From the NCBI GenBank assembly GCA_959347315.1, contig OY365811.1, positions 36,022,441 through 36,086,440 of the forward strand: DNA of 64,000 nucleotides. The letters are read 5' to 3'. Source of the stretch: Bimastos eiseni. Its lineage: Eukaryota; Annelida; Clitellata; Crassiclitellata; Lumbricidae. The notes beneath the pieces were generated by a model that made no database searches, was not told where the DNA came from, and was given only the letters and a program-made list of their open reading frames with translations. A program made the translations under genes and the position numbers. This document shows, piece by piece, positions 16,280 to 26,427 of this stretch. The first letter of the stretch is position 1. Each line of letters opens with the position of its first letter.

Positions 16280-19132
16280 TTTCTGTCAAGTCTCATGTCT
16301 GAAATGGACGTTTTGATCATGCTGCCCAGTTCTTTTGATGTAAATAACTGGTTTAGGAAAGTAAACAAGCTTTTGTTTACAAGCAGTTGTTTGTCAACCA
16401 GTTTTCTAGCAGCCAGTTGATCGACCGACAGTTAAAATTTTATCAATGAAAATGCAAGATTTAATTGTTTGAGTGTTGTTGATTTGAGCAGCTATAAATG
16501 AAGTAAGAGGTGAGGCATTGTTTTTGGCAACAGAAACAAGGTTATTTTATTAATACAGACGGCACTAGCTGAGGTTAAGTATATGACTTTTGACAGTGTA
16601 GATTTGAACCTCACTTTGGTTTGCATACATCTGCTTTGGACCTGTGTGGACAGAGGAAGTTAGGAACTGATTCCAATTTGGAACCCTCTGGATTTTGCAA
16701 GGCAGAAGATAGATTACACTTAAGTTAGAACTGTAAAACTTGTACTTTTTGCTGACACTTATTAGAATGCGTACAGAAATTAATAATTGCATTAGGAAAT
16801 ACTTCTTTGCACACATATAAACAATGCTTAATAGATGGTGGTTTGTGCTGTCTGGAAAGAGGCCAGTTAACAGAACTAAGCAGTTGCAGTGGGCTTAGTC
16901 AGGAGAGAGATTCTCATAAGAAATGGTAGGTGAAGAATTTATACGTGGAAAATAATTTGTAGCTTAGGTCAAATTATCAAGTTACGCAATCATATTGGTG
17001 ACCTTTGGTATCTGCGTTATGTTCTGAATTTGTCGTAGTTGTACATCCACTAATGTGTGCTAAACTATTTCTACTTTCCTTGGGTTTGCACTACAGCACT
17101 GTACATAGTTGGATAACTAAACATGGACTTGGAACATTTAGAAATGCATTTCTTGGATCAGTGATTGGTTAAAATAGTGTTAAAGGGATTTCAAAGAGTA
17201 GCTTAAATGCTATAATAATGTACTTGCAATAACATTGTAAGAACTTGAAAAGCAACTAAAGTTTAACCTTGCAATACTATTGGGAACTTTTAATATACAT
17301 TTTTGGAGACATTAAAAGCATTGTGCATATGTTGGCACATATAGTGTTCTGAGCTGGTACAACTCTATAACCTAGTTACTTCTTGTGACGGGAACAATAT
17401 CCTGAAATCCCAGATATCAGTTAAAGCACCTCAGGTACTACACAACCATACAGTTGGGAGATTATCAGTTTCTAAGGTGTGAAAATTAATACATGTAGTG
17501 TTTAGTTTAGACATTTCTGTTGATTATTATTTCTGCATTCAACTTGGAATCATTTTTTGTCAAGAGAACTTTCTAATGGTGTCATGTGTTAATAGTCTGT
17601 TTTAAATTTGACGAAGAAAGAAGAAACATGGGTCTAGTACAATCTTTCAGCATTTCTCTATATTTGCTGTACTGTTCTCCATGTATAAGCTACTTGAGTA
17701 GCTGCATCCTGGATCTCTTTATCAGTTGCTAACTTTGCTCCCTATGGTTTAGTAATGGCATTTGTTTGTAAGAGAACAATTGGAAAGGACTTATGATTGT
17801 CTTATTATTTGTTTTCTGAACCATGCCTGGCATGGTTAGGTGGATTTGAACATCATGCCATTTCATTGTAGGCTGTTCATTTTCTATGGTTTTGGTAACA
17901 GTTGAACATGAGACTTAACTAAATAGTTGTATGTTTTTCGGAAACATGCCGTTTTTTTACCCATAGGTCCTTTCACTTTGTGTATGTCCTAGTCATTTGT
18001 ATCTGAAGTTCTGCTTTTGTGGATAAGAAAGAAATTGTCTGGTACGGACTGAGAAATAGTCAATACATGCAGTGGCAATATGCTCTCACTAATACGTGTA
18101 CATTGCTCCATAACCCACACATTCTATTTCTTACAGCAGTTGTTAAGTTTTAATACTTAAAACTGTATAGATACATGAGTGAAATAGCATGTTGAACATG
18201 CTAATTATTTCTGTCAGCTGTATCCTTTGGACTTGTTATTTCTTAATGTTTGGGTAGCATTTGCATTAACTGTATTTTGCAATTTCTTTTTATTTGGACA
18301 TTTTGCATTAAGCATATGTTGAACCATCTTTTTGGATAACATTTACACCAGGAGTATGTTGAAATTTCTAAATTTGTTGACTACAGGGCTCACCATTTTT
18401 TAAAGCAAATTGGGGTTTGTCAACCTGTTAACTTTCACTGCCAAGTTAAGAACAATTTAGACTTGTGCACATTAAATATTTGGTGATAATAGTTCTTAAG
18501 GGTGATTCGCAAGTTCTGTATTGCACTGCATATTTTTATGGCCAAGACTGGTCTGTTTTGTCCTTGTTTCGTTGGTTTGTCTAAAGGGCAGAGCCCCTCC
18601 TCATACATCCTTATATTAAAAATCATTGCATTTGTTTGGCCTTGCATTTTTGGAGTGAGAGCACCGTCATGTAGTGGTGCTACGTATGTATTGAACGACA
18701 TTAACATTTTTTGGGCAATCCACAAAGAAGTTGCACCATGTTGGTTTCATTGTGGTTCATGTTGACTAGCTTGGAGTTAAATCTGCATCTAGGTAATTTT
18801 CTATTCACAGATTTAGTTCAGAATAAACTCTGAAAAAACTGTTCTGATTACTTTTATAACACATATGTAACTTTCACATTAGCCTCTAAACTGAAACTCT
18901 ATCTAAGCTAGTCTGGGTGTCTTTTGACAGGTGTTGGTGTTACGAATGAATAGAGTTAATGCTCTAAAACCAAAGTCTTGAATTTAGACAATACAAATTT
19001 CGGTTCCAAACATCAAATGTGCATTGCTATTTTAACACAGTGAAACATGTGAATGTTATCTAGTTTCTGACAATGACTAAAACCAAATGAACAACTAAAA
19101 CCATAAATTTAGATGACTGGAACGCATTCCCT
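16280..19132. other. Intergenic region between TBPL1 and SF3B5
   Basis: The two genes converge across about 2.9 kb. Open frames such as 18435-18725 (minus) and 18502-18765 (plus) overlap each other, lack domains and look like chance. SF3B5 3' UTR must occupy the right end. No RNA gene or element is recognised beyond the 30-base duplication. Confidence 0.5.
16531..16560 (+). repeat. 30-base exact copy of TBPL1 coding sequence
   Basis: Thirty bases here are identical to 15923-15952 inside the last TBPL1 exon and lie 608 bases downstream in the same orientation, beyond the first polyadenylation signal. The flanks do not match, so it is a short dispersed duplication rather than an exon. Confidence 0.75.
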
Positions 19133-19390
19133 CTAGTCTTCTGGCTTTTCTGGTGGAGGTCCACATGGCTGTAGCATTCTCTCCATCAAGTTAAATCGGA
19201 CTCGAGCTTTTGACTCGTTTTCAGCGATTGCAAAATAGTTGAGCAAGTCTGGGTGACCCATGTACGAGGCATAGCTGTCACGGTGCTGGTTTGTCAGCCA
19301 CTCCCATTTGTTGGTGTCTGCATGACCTGTTCCGATGTACTTGGACTGGAGGTGCTCAAGCTGACTGTGGATGTTGTAGCGATCTCCCAT
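19133..19390 (-). CDS. SF3B5: Splicing factor 3B subunit 5 (SF3b10), intronless
   Basis: SF3B5 is a small core subunit of the SF3b complex in U2 snRNP, which helps clamp the branch site and contacts the large SF3B1 scaffold. The 85-residue product starts MGDRYNIHSQLEHLQSKYIG and continues GTGHADTNKWEW, SYMGHPDLLNYFAIAENESK and NLMERMLQPCGPPPEKPED, essentially the entire family protein (86 residues in mammals) with no gaps. The in-frame codons upstream of MGD (MFII) are not family sequence, so the ATG at 19390 is chosen. The gene is intronless, as in vertebrates. It converges on TBPL1. Confidence 0.97.
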   Translation of the reverse strand: MGDRYNIHSQLEHLQSKYIGTGHADTNKWEWLTNQHRDSYASYMGHPDLLNYFAIAENESKARVRFNLMERMLQPCGPPPEKPED

Positions 19391-19402
19391 AATGATGAAC
19401 AC

Positions 19403-21630
19403 TACAAAAAGCCAGAAACACTCTATTAAAATCTATTTCACACTTGTGATAACCTGTGATGTATACATGTATGTTACATGGAATGCGTGTTTCCATGGTC
19501 TATGTATATACCTTATCCCGGGTATATAAACAGTAAACACGCCCCTGAAAATACACATGCCCTGTAACAAACACATATATCTATATATATATATATATTA
19601 TACCAGGAGATCATTATAAATGCTGCTCCTATAAGCCACGTTAAGAAACACCTTAATATGAGATAGCATTTATGAAGTTTTGACACGTTTCCTATGAAGC
19701 ACCATTGATTGATACCTTGCAGATTATGATAACTGTGGGTTAGACACAGTTAGATTGGATTAGCCAGAAAATAGGGAAACCAACAATGTTGAAAAGCACA
19801 AATATGCTTACAAATTAGTTGGCTTCAACTCTGGATAATTTAATTTCCCTTTTGCAAGAACAGTGCTTTCCAATCTTTGTGACACTGTGAGCCACCAAAG
19901 AAATCATTTTTGAAGTCGAGGGACACACCACTAAACTCACGAAAACTATAAACTGAACTAACATGTATTGTGGATGTTGTGTTCACATTGTCAAATAATA
20001 AACCAAGTTACAAAAGAGAAGTTATGCCAGAAGGTCAGTGCCTTTGTCTCTTACTACATTTTTACATAAATTGCAAACAATTAGCAAGCTCGATTGGTTC
20101 CTCTCTTTGGGATGTGATGTCTCCATGGTTCAGTGTCTATAGTCCGAAGGTTCGATAGTCCGAAGTTTGCATGGTGTTTGGTCGATAGGTGTTAATTTTG
20201 CGGGTTTACTGGAAGCTAGTTGATGTAAAGAATTATGATTGGCAGGAAACTGGATTGCACTATTTTTCATTCATCAAGCTTCCATTTAGGCAGATTCTTT
20301 TCATACCAATCCAGTTCCCAGTTTTACACATTATTTTCATTAATTAACCCAGCTTATATTTAAATTAATGTCGGAGTATAGAATCTTCGGACTAACGAGC
20401 AGACACCGTCTCCATTTACTCATTCATCTCCTTTGCTTTCCTCAAAACCTATTTCTTCTCATGTCTTTGAACCGTGCGCCATACTACAGGCGCTTTATAA
20501 ATGTTTCAAAACAATATATAAAAAATCTACAATTTCTTGCTAATGCCACCATAAATTTATTAGAAGTCTGTGTGGCAAGCTGGGTTATTGTTATAGGAAA
20601 GTAATCAAATTATACCAGGGTTGTGGAGTCATGTGCTGATGCTATTATGGCTTAAGCGTAGAAACTAAAGTATACCAGAATCCCTGAAAATATCAACTTA
20701 GCCAATTTGCTACCAATTGTGCTAGTTTTCAGGTTTGCAACCTGAAAACTAGTTTAGCATGTTATTCCGACGCACGTCGCTTGTTTTGTACGACCATCGT
20801 GGATCGCTTCCCATCGAGTTCATTGTTAGCTTCATACATATTTATTTGCTATAAAAAACTGAATTGTATTTTCCACTCCTTTAACAATAACAATAAGACG
20901 ATATTTTTAAAAGTTACCTGCTAAAAGTTTATTACGAAAAACAACTACTTGCTGACACTCGTTTCTCAAAATAAAATTATTGCTTGATCCTTGCTCTTTA
21001 CTCACAAATGTAAGTAAGATAGCTTTGTCCGACAAAAAGAGAATGAATGTAAATTTATACGCAAAGTTCTTTGAATCGTGTGACTGTCTTATAAGAGTGA
21101 AATATTGGCTAAGATTCAGGCTGTAATGTTTATTTGTGGTTCATATTCTGAAGACTAGTGAAGCCACTTCCATTTCTGTTTTACGCTCATGTGCATCTGT
21201 AGGCCTTTTTGTGTTGAAATTAAAACTTTATTTTGCTTCTAGGCTTCATTCTCAAGCATGTATAGCCTATGATTTACCCTAACTTATAAGTTGCTAAACT
21301 GCTCCTCTTTTCATGCCAAGGGCATGGTATCGGATTATTCACGAGTGGTGCATCATATCAAAGTCGTGTGTGGATGAAGAGAACCAAGCTCTCCCTATCT
21401 ATTTCAGAATATTTGCCTGCTGTAGGAGAATGGAGAAGCATAAGGTTTGAGTTATTGTCATTAAATATTTAAGAAATGATTCTTCCAGGGCTGTTAATTT
21501 AGTTTAATGCATGATGAGTGTAATAATTATACTCTCTCCACTAGGCTTATTCTTCCTTCTACCATAATTGTTTCACGTATTGTTATAGCCATAATTACCC
21601 TATTTAGTAATAGTAACATAATTTGCATAT
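19403..21630. other. Intergenic region upstream of SF3B5
   Basis: AT-rich DNA with short (AT)n tracts near 19578. A GGCGCTTTATAAATG-type retroelement tail lies near 20489, and there is a hairpin at 20722-20752. No exon is supported. Open frames at 19970-20158 and 20368-20604 have no recognisable content. Confidence 0.45.
20722..20752. repeat. Perfect palindrome, 14-bp arms
   Basis: CTAGTTTTCAGGTT (20722-20735) and its exact reverse complement (20739-20752) flank a 3-base loop, giving a compact hairpin in intergenic DNA. Confidence 0.75.
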
Positions 21631-22811
21631 AATTGATGTACAGGTGAGTATGCTAATGGTTCAGTAATCACTGCATGCTGTTGAATTTGGCTTTGCTGTT
21701 ATTTAGTAGGCAAGGACAAACACTAGACTCTTTGCTCTAAGGTCAATTGGGACATCTACCTGGAATGAGATACCAGCAGAATTTAGACAATTAGCAAGAA
21801 TGAAATTATTAAAAAAATCATTGCAATATTATCTGTTGGATAAAAGTTATTAATTTCATTGGTCTGCTCCCAAATCAGCCAGCCACTGTCAGTCGACTTC
21901 TTCAGTTTTTAAGCTGTTATTTAAGTATTCTCAATGATTATTTCTATATCTAGAATATAATTTGCCTCTATATAATATGTATCACTGCTGCCTTTAAACT
22001 ATGATGTAATGTGGATGGTCCTATTAAGTGGGTCATTTGACCCTTCTGGGCCTCCTTTTTGTTTTCACTCGTATTTAATGATGCCTGTAATCTACTGTAC
22101 ATGCTCTTGTGATGTCAGTTCTTGGAATTTTAGCGATCGCAGCGGAAAAAACGTCTCCAATACTTTCTTTTTGAAGTCGCATCTCTTAATTCCTCCAGGT
22201 TCATTCCGGTTCTTTTGTGTATCTCGTCCATCCATTTTTCCTTGGTCTCCCCTGTTTTCTCCTTAATTCTCCGCACGCCAACATCATTTCCTTTTCTAAT
22301 TCATCTGCTCACATGACATATCTGAAGAACGCAGCTTCCTTCTCAGCGCTGTTTGTTGTAACGTCTCATCATTCTCAACTCCAATCTCCATGCGCACCCC
22401 TTCATTCATCTTTTTCTCCGTCCACGAAATTCTCTGCATCTTCCTCCATTATAACATTTCACATGCGTTAATCATTTTCTCCATGTTCTTTGTCGTTGTC
22501 CACGTCTCACAGCCATAGAGTACTGTAGGAAAGATCATTGCCCTCACTAGTCCTTTTTTGTTTCTATGCTCACGTGTTTGTCCTTCCATATCTTTTCCAG
22601 TCCATTCATTGCAGCTTTCACTATTGCCACCCTTCTTTTTATTTCCAAATCACACTTTCCCTCTTTTTCTATTAACGCTCCCAAGAATGCGAAGCTTGTT
22701 ACTGTACATACTGGAAGCAAATAAAAGTTTATTTGATTTGATTTAATTGATGTACAGTTGAGGATGCTAATGGTTCAGTAATCACTGCATGCTGTTGAAT
22801 TTGGCTTTGCT
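21631..22811. mobile_element. LINE remnants flanked by 67-bp direct repeats
   Basis: Direct repeats 21631-21697 and 22745-22811 differ at only a few positions. Between them on the plus strand (about 21709-21853) is a CR1/L2-like reverse-transcriptase C-terminus (TRLFALRSIGTSTWNEIP, then KKSLQYYLL). On the minus strand (about 22020-22530) is a second LINE 3' domain (LYGCETWTTTKNMEKMI, MQRISWTEKK) with stops. Both are dead. The long direct repeats suggest duplication or unequal exchange rather than a simple target-site duplication. Confidence 0.6.
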
Positions 22812-23118
22812 TTACGGTACTACATTGTATATAATACTAAACTCATTATAATATGATAGTATTATATATCGTAATAGTTAACACCATATAAAAGCAAATA
22901 ATATCGTTAAAAAACAAATATTTGATGTGTAATAACAGTTCATATAATATTACAAAGTCAGCAACAAGCCTGTCAACCCTAAATCATTATTGTTTGTCAC
23001 ATTTCTCTGGGGAAGATCCCCCAATATACAAATAGATATCTTGCAAAAAATTTCTGCCTTTGTAAGAATACAAACACCAAGCCTCTTGTTTGATAGACTA
23101 GCAGACTAACAACTAGAC

Positions 23119-23474
23119 CAGCGTTTCCCAAACTGTGTTCCGCGGAACCCTAGGGTTCCGTGAGGTGACGACAGAGGTTCCGCGGAAAGCTTTCAGTGTG
23201 AACAGAATTTTTCATTGGAGACTTTGTGCTTAACATCTGCATATAACTTAATAAGGAAGAAAGGTAAACAAAATCGTAAAATGTTATTTTAGCATAGTAA
23301 ATTACCCATATTAATAAATAGCGTCATAAATTATTCTCCATGGCAAATCTGGTTAAGCCTCGTTAGTGTTGGTAGTAGATGCGTGATTTGTGAAATGAAG
23401 CCCTCTTCACGGGTTCCACGAAACGTTTTGAAGATCAAAAGGGTTCCGTGGCCAAAAACGATTGGGAATTGCTG
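23119..23474. mobile_element. Nonautonomous hAT element (MITE) with 8-bp TSD
   Basis: The element begins CAGCGTTTCCCAAACTG and, read from the other end, CAGCAATTCCCAATCG. It is flanked on both sides by the identical octamer AACTAGAC (23111-23118 and 23475-23482). CAG-starting inverted termini with 8-bp duplications are diagnostic for hAT. It is 356 bp long with no transposase. It inserted into a sequence whose halves (GACTAGCAGACTAAC... and CTAGCTCAGC...) look like an older tRNA-type repeat. Confidence 0.85.
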
Positions 23475-24465
23475 AACTAGACTATCATGCACTAGCTCAG
23501 CTAAACCATAGTTTGAATCCTGACTGCTGCCAACCACAAACTATACCTTAGCAATTGCCAATATAATACAACTGTGCTTGAAACTGTTCTCTTAACAAAG
23601 TTCAGCAGTGTACACACGACTACACAACAGAACAGTGCTTCACGATGTTTTCTGGCTATGGAACCTTATGATGTGAAAATCTTTTGATGGACTCAGCCCA
23701 AATAAAACATTCTGGTACACATAGCATCTACGTGCAGACCAATATGCAGTATACTAAATTAACAGAACCATTGTGAATAAATAAATTCTCTGCAGAGACA
23801 AGATGTTCTTTTTTAAATGAAACATTTCCATCTTCACCTCAGACACTAACTTTTGCAATAACACATTGAATATTTAGCAACAGTTTTATCCAATTTCCTA
23901 ATGGAACCCTTGTCACAGAACCCTAGGGTTCCAAAGAAAAACCACAACAGAGTATTGATGGCTCTGAGCAATTGTAAGAGAAAGACCAGCCCGAGGTCCT
24001 CACACAGCAACCGATTTGGGCAAAGCTTGAAAGCTGTATTTTGCTTGTTACAAGCTGAATGTTGTAACTAACAATTCATACATTGGCCCTTTTTATAACA
24101 TGTATAAACAGGTCAACCCAACATCTACATTCTATCGACATAGCAATAAAAACGAAATAACACCATTATAGTTAACAAGTATTTAACAAGTAAGCAACAA
24201 CAATTAAGTGTGTGATAAGTAAAAACACCACAAAAGTTACTAACAATCAAGTACCAAGTGAATAAAGTTCATCAAAGTCAATTACCCTACCAAATAAACT
24301 ATATATGACGAGTGCAAATTCAACTTCTCAGCAGATGACTTAGTCCAAGCAGTGCAGACCTGAATTGAAATAATCCTTTACCCTATGCACAAGCGTGAAA
24401 CCTCTTGCATACATTAAGCCCATAAATCATGTCTTTTTAGTGATTGGGTAACCTGTATATCTAAT

Positions 24466-24612
24466 CAGAGGCAGCTATCTCGTTTGACAGGTGGGAGGGG
24501 ACACCCAATGAGAGGGGTAGGAAATATGGGGGGGCACATGTATAGCATGTCCTCTGTCTCTAAAAGGCAGGGGGAACTTGTCCCCCTCGACCCTTCTGGA
24601 TCGCCGCCTCTG
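24466..24612. mobile_element. hAT-type MITE, family A
   Basis: Left end CAGAGGCAGCTATCTCG and right end (complement) CAGAGGCGGCGATCCAG form short inverted termini of a 147-bp element with near-matching flanks TATCTAAT and CATCTAAT. A diverged relative (GGGACACAAAATGAGAGGGG core) lies at about 46107-46251. Confidence 0.7.
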
Positions 24613-25176
24613 CATCTAATGGATTTCAAGCATGTCCTTTATTTATTACACAAAGTCAGAACAACTCAACCTGAGGCCCGAGATCGATGTGAGCAAGCAA
24701 TTTTTCAAGGCTTGTTACATGCAAACAGTATTCTGGAATGCATGCAATTGCTGCACTACCAAGTAAATCACTGTATCTGCATCGATTACCTTGGTAGTTC
24801 CATTAAAAACCCGAAAGTCTCATCTAGTCGAGAATTCACACCCCAACACGTCTGGTCCTCCACCTTTTAATTCTTGACCTAAATGGCACCCACCCTAACA
24901 ACAACTTTGCCCTCTGGCAACCTGACTTGGACCTGTTTTCTGATTATAATTTTGACGACCCCTCTGACTCTAAGGAGTGCTCATAAATAGGCTGACGCCT
25001 TGCAATCGGCTTTCAAGTAGTGCTTTAGATAGGAGTTTGGAGCTTACGAATATGATTGATACATTGAAAACTGTCCTCTTCAACCAAGCGCAGGCAAGGG
25101 GTACCTCTGATAATACGTCTAAAGAGGTACTTTATAAATTTCCTGAAAGAGCATATAAAACAAAAGACAAGTGACT
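24613..25176 (+). other. Unidentified degenerate coding-like stretch
   Basis: A frame containing HKVRTTQPEARDRCEQ and a later frame with NFALWQPDLDLFSDYNFDD look more protein-like than the surrounding DNA, but they are in different frames and interrupted. I do not recognise the family. A decayed transposon reading frame between two MITEs is the simplest reading. Confidence 0.25.
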
Positions 25177-25332
25177 CAGAGGCATCAATCCCCCCATGAG
25201 TGATGGAGGCAAAACCCTTGGTTCAAAGTATCAGGAAGGCAAGATATTCCCTCCTCCCCTAAGACTAAAAAATTGTCCCCAACCTGAAATTGGAGGCATT
25301 TGTCTCTGGACATTTGTATCTGGACGCCCCTG
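25177..25332. mobile_element. hAT-type MITE, family B
   Basis: A 156-bp element starting CAGAGGCATCAATCC and ending (complement) CAGGGGCGTCCAGAT, flanked by AAGTGACT and CAGTGACT (7 of 8 matching). A second copy with the same internal sequence (AGGAAGGCAAGATATTCCC, GATTGGAGGCA) lies at 49272-49423. Confidence 0.75.
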
Positions 25333-26427
25333 CAGTGACTGACACAAGTAAAGAAATGAACATCAGCAAAGGATAATATATCAATATTTTAATTAATACA
25401 TAAATATATGAAACAATATAACGCAATCTGACTCTAGCCACACACACTATCAAAGCATTCAAGTAGCGGTGGTAAGTATTACAGAAATTGTAATGCAGCC
25501 TGGCATCAATCATCGTAAGCTGGTCGAGGTTGTCCATCAAATAACCCTGTTTGTAGTCAATGAACTGTTATAAAACTAAAACATAGAGTGGGAAAGAAAA
25601 CAAGTCATAAATTATGCACAAGACGAGTAAAATACAAGCCTTTGAATATGAACTTTTGTGATTAAGATTGTTACATTGTAAACTAGGATCAAGAGAGTTA
25701 AAACATTAACAAAATTCATCTTAAGAGTAAAACAATTCAAGCAGCATGCAACTGGGAAAAGACTTCACCCCACAAAATCGTCCTCTGTCTTAGGGTTTCT
25801 CATGTGGGATATCTGCATGGTGGAGGGGCAATGACAGAGAAACCAGGCTGTTCCTGCTGCCAATACGACGACATTATGCCCTTTGTCCATGAGCATATAT
25901 ATATATGGGTTCTAACTACCATGCAAGGATGAAAAAATTTCACACCAAGGGTCTTATATAAACATATCATCATCCTTGCCACTGACAAATTCAAATTAAA
26001 TCTGGCATGGAATATAATGTAACTAGACCAGCCATTAGACCAGCCATCAGCCTTAAAGCCAGAAGAAAACATCATATCAAGCCACATTATGATTGAATTG
26101 AGATATTAGAGATTTTGTTAGAATCTTTAAAGATGCTATACAGATATACGCAGATACATACTCGTGCACACATGTCAAGGAAAAAACACATAAAAAACAA
26201 TAACTAAACCGTTTTCATCACAAGACAGAACTGGAAGAAGTTATTCAGGGCACCCGCTAAACTGGGTCAATGCGACACAATTCACAAGAGATCCATTTGA
26301 GCACAATTCAATCACAATAATATAATCAGGTTGGAAGCATTTACTCTAGACACCATTGGAACTTTGTCTGAACTTATAATATCACTAATTAAACAGATAC
26401 ATATTCCAGAATATGTATCAAGACTTT
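25333..26427. other. Intergenic region downstream of the F-box/propeller gene
   Basis: No exon, RNA gene or known repeat is recognised. Open frames on the minus strand at 25265-25540 and 25800-26087 lack domains. The right end probably includes 3' UTR of the gene ending at 26428. Confidence 0.4.

Noticed and set aside
18435..18765. Overlapping frames on both strands between TBPL1 and SF3B5
   Set aside because: Mutually antisense, no domains, no splice partners; likely chance frames or 3' UTR.
22009..22471. Ser/Pro-rich plus-strand frames
   Set aside because: They are antisense to a decayed LINE 3' domain readable on the minus strand.
24484..24870. A 128-residue Gly/Met-rich frame
   Set aside because: Its first third is the hAT MITE at 24466-24612, and the rest has no family match or splice support. 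At most it is a transposon relic.
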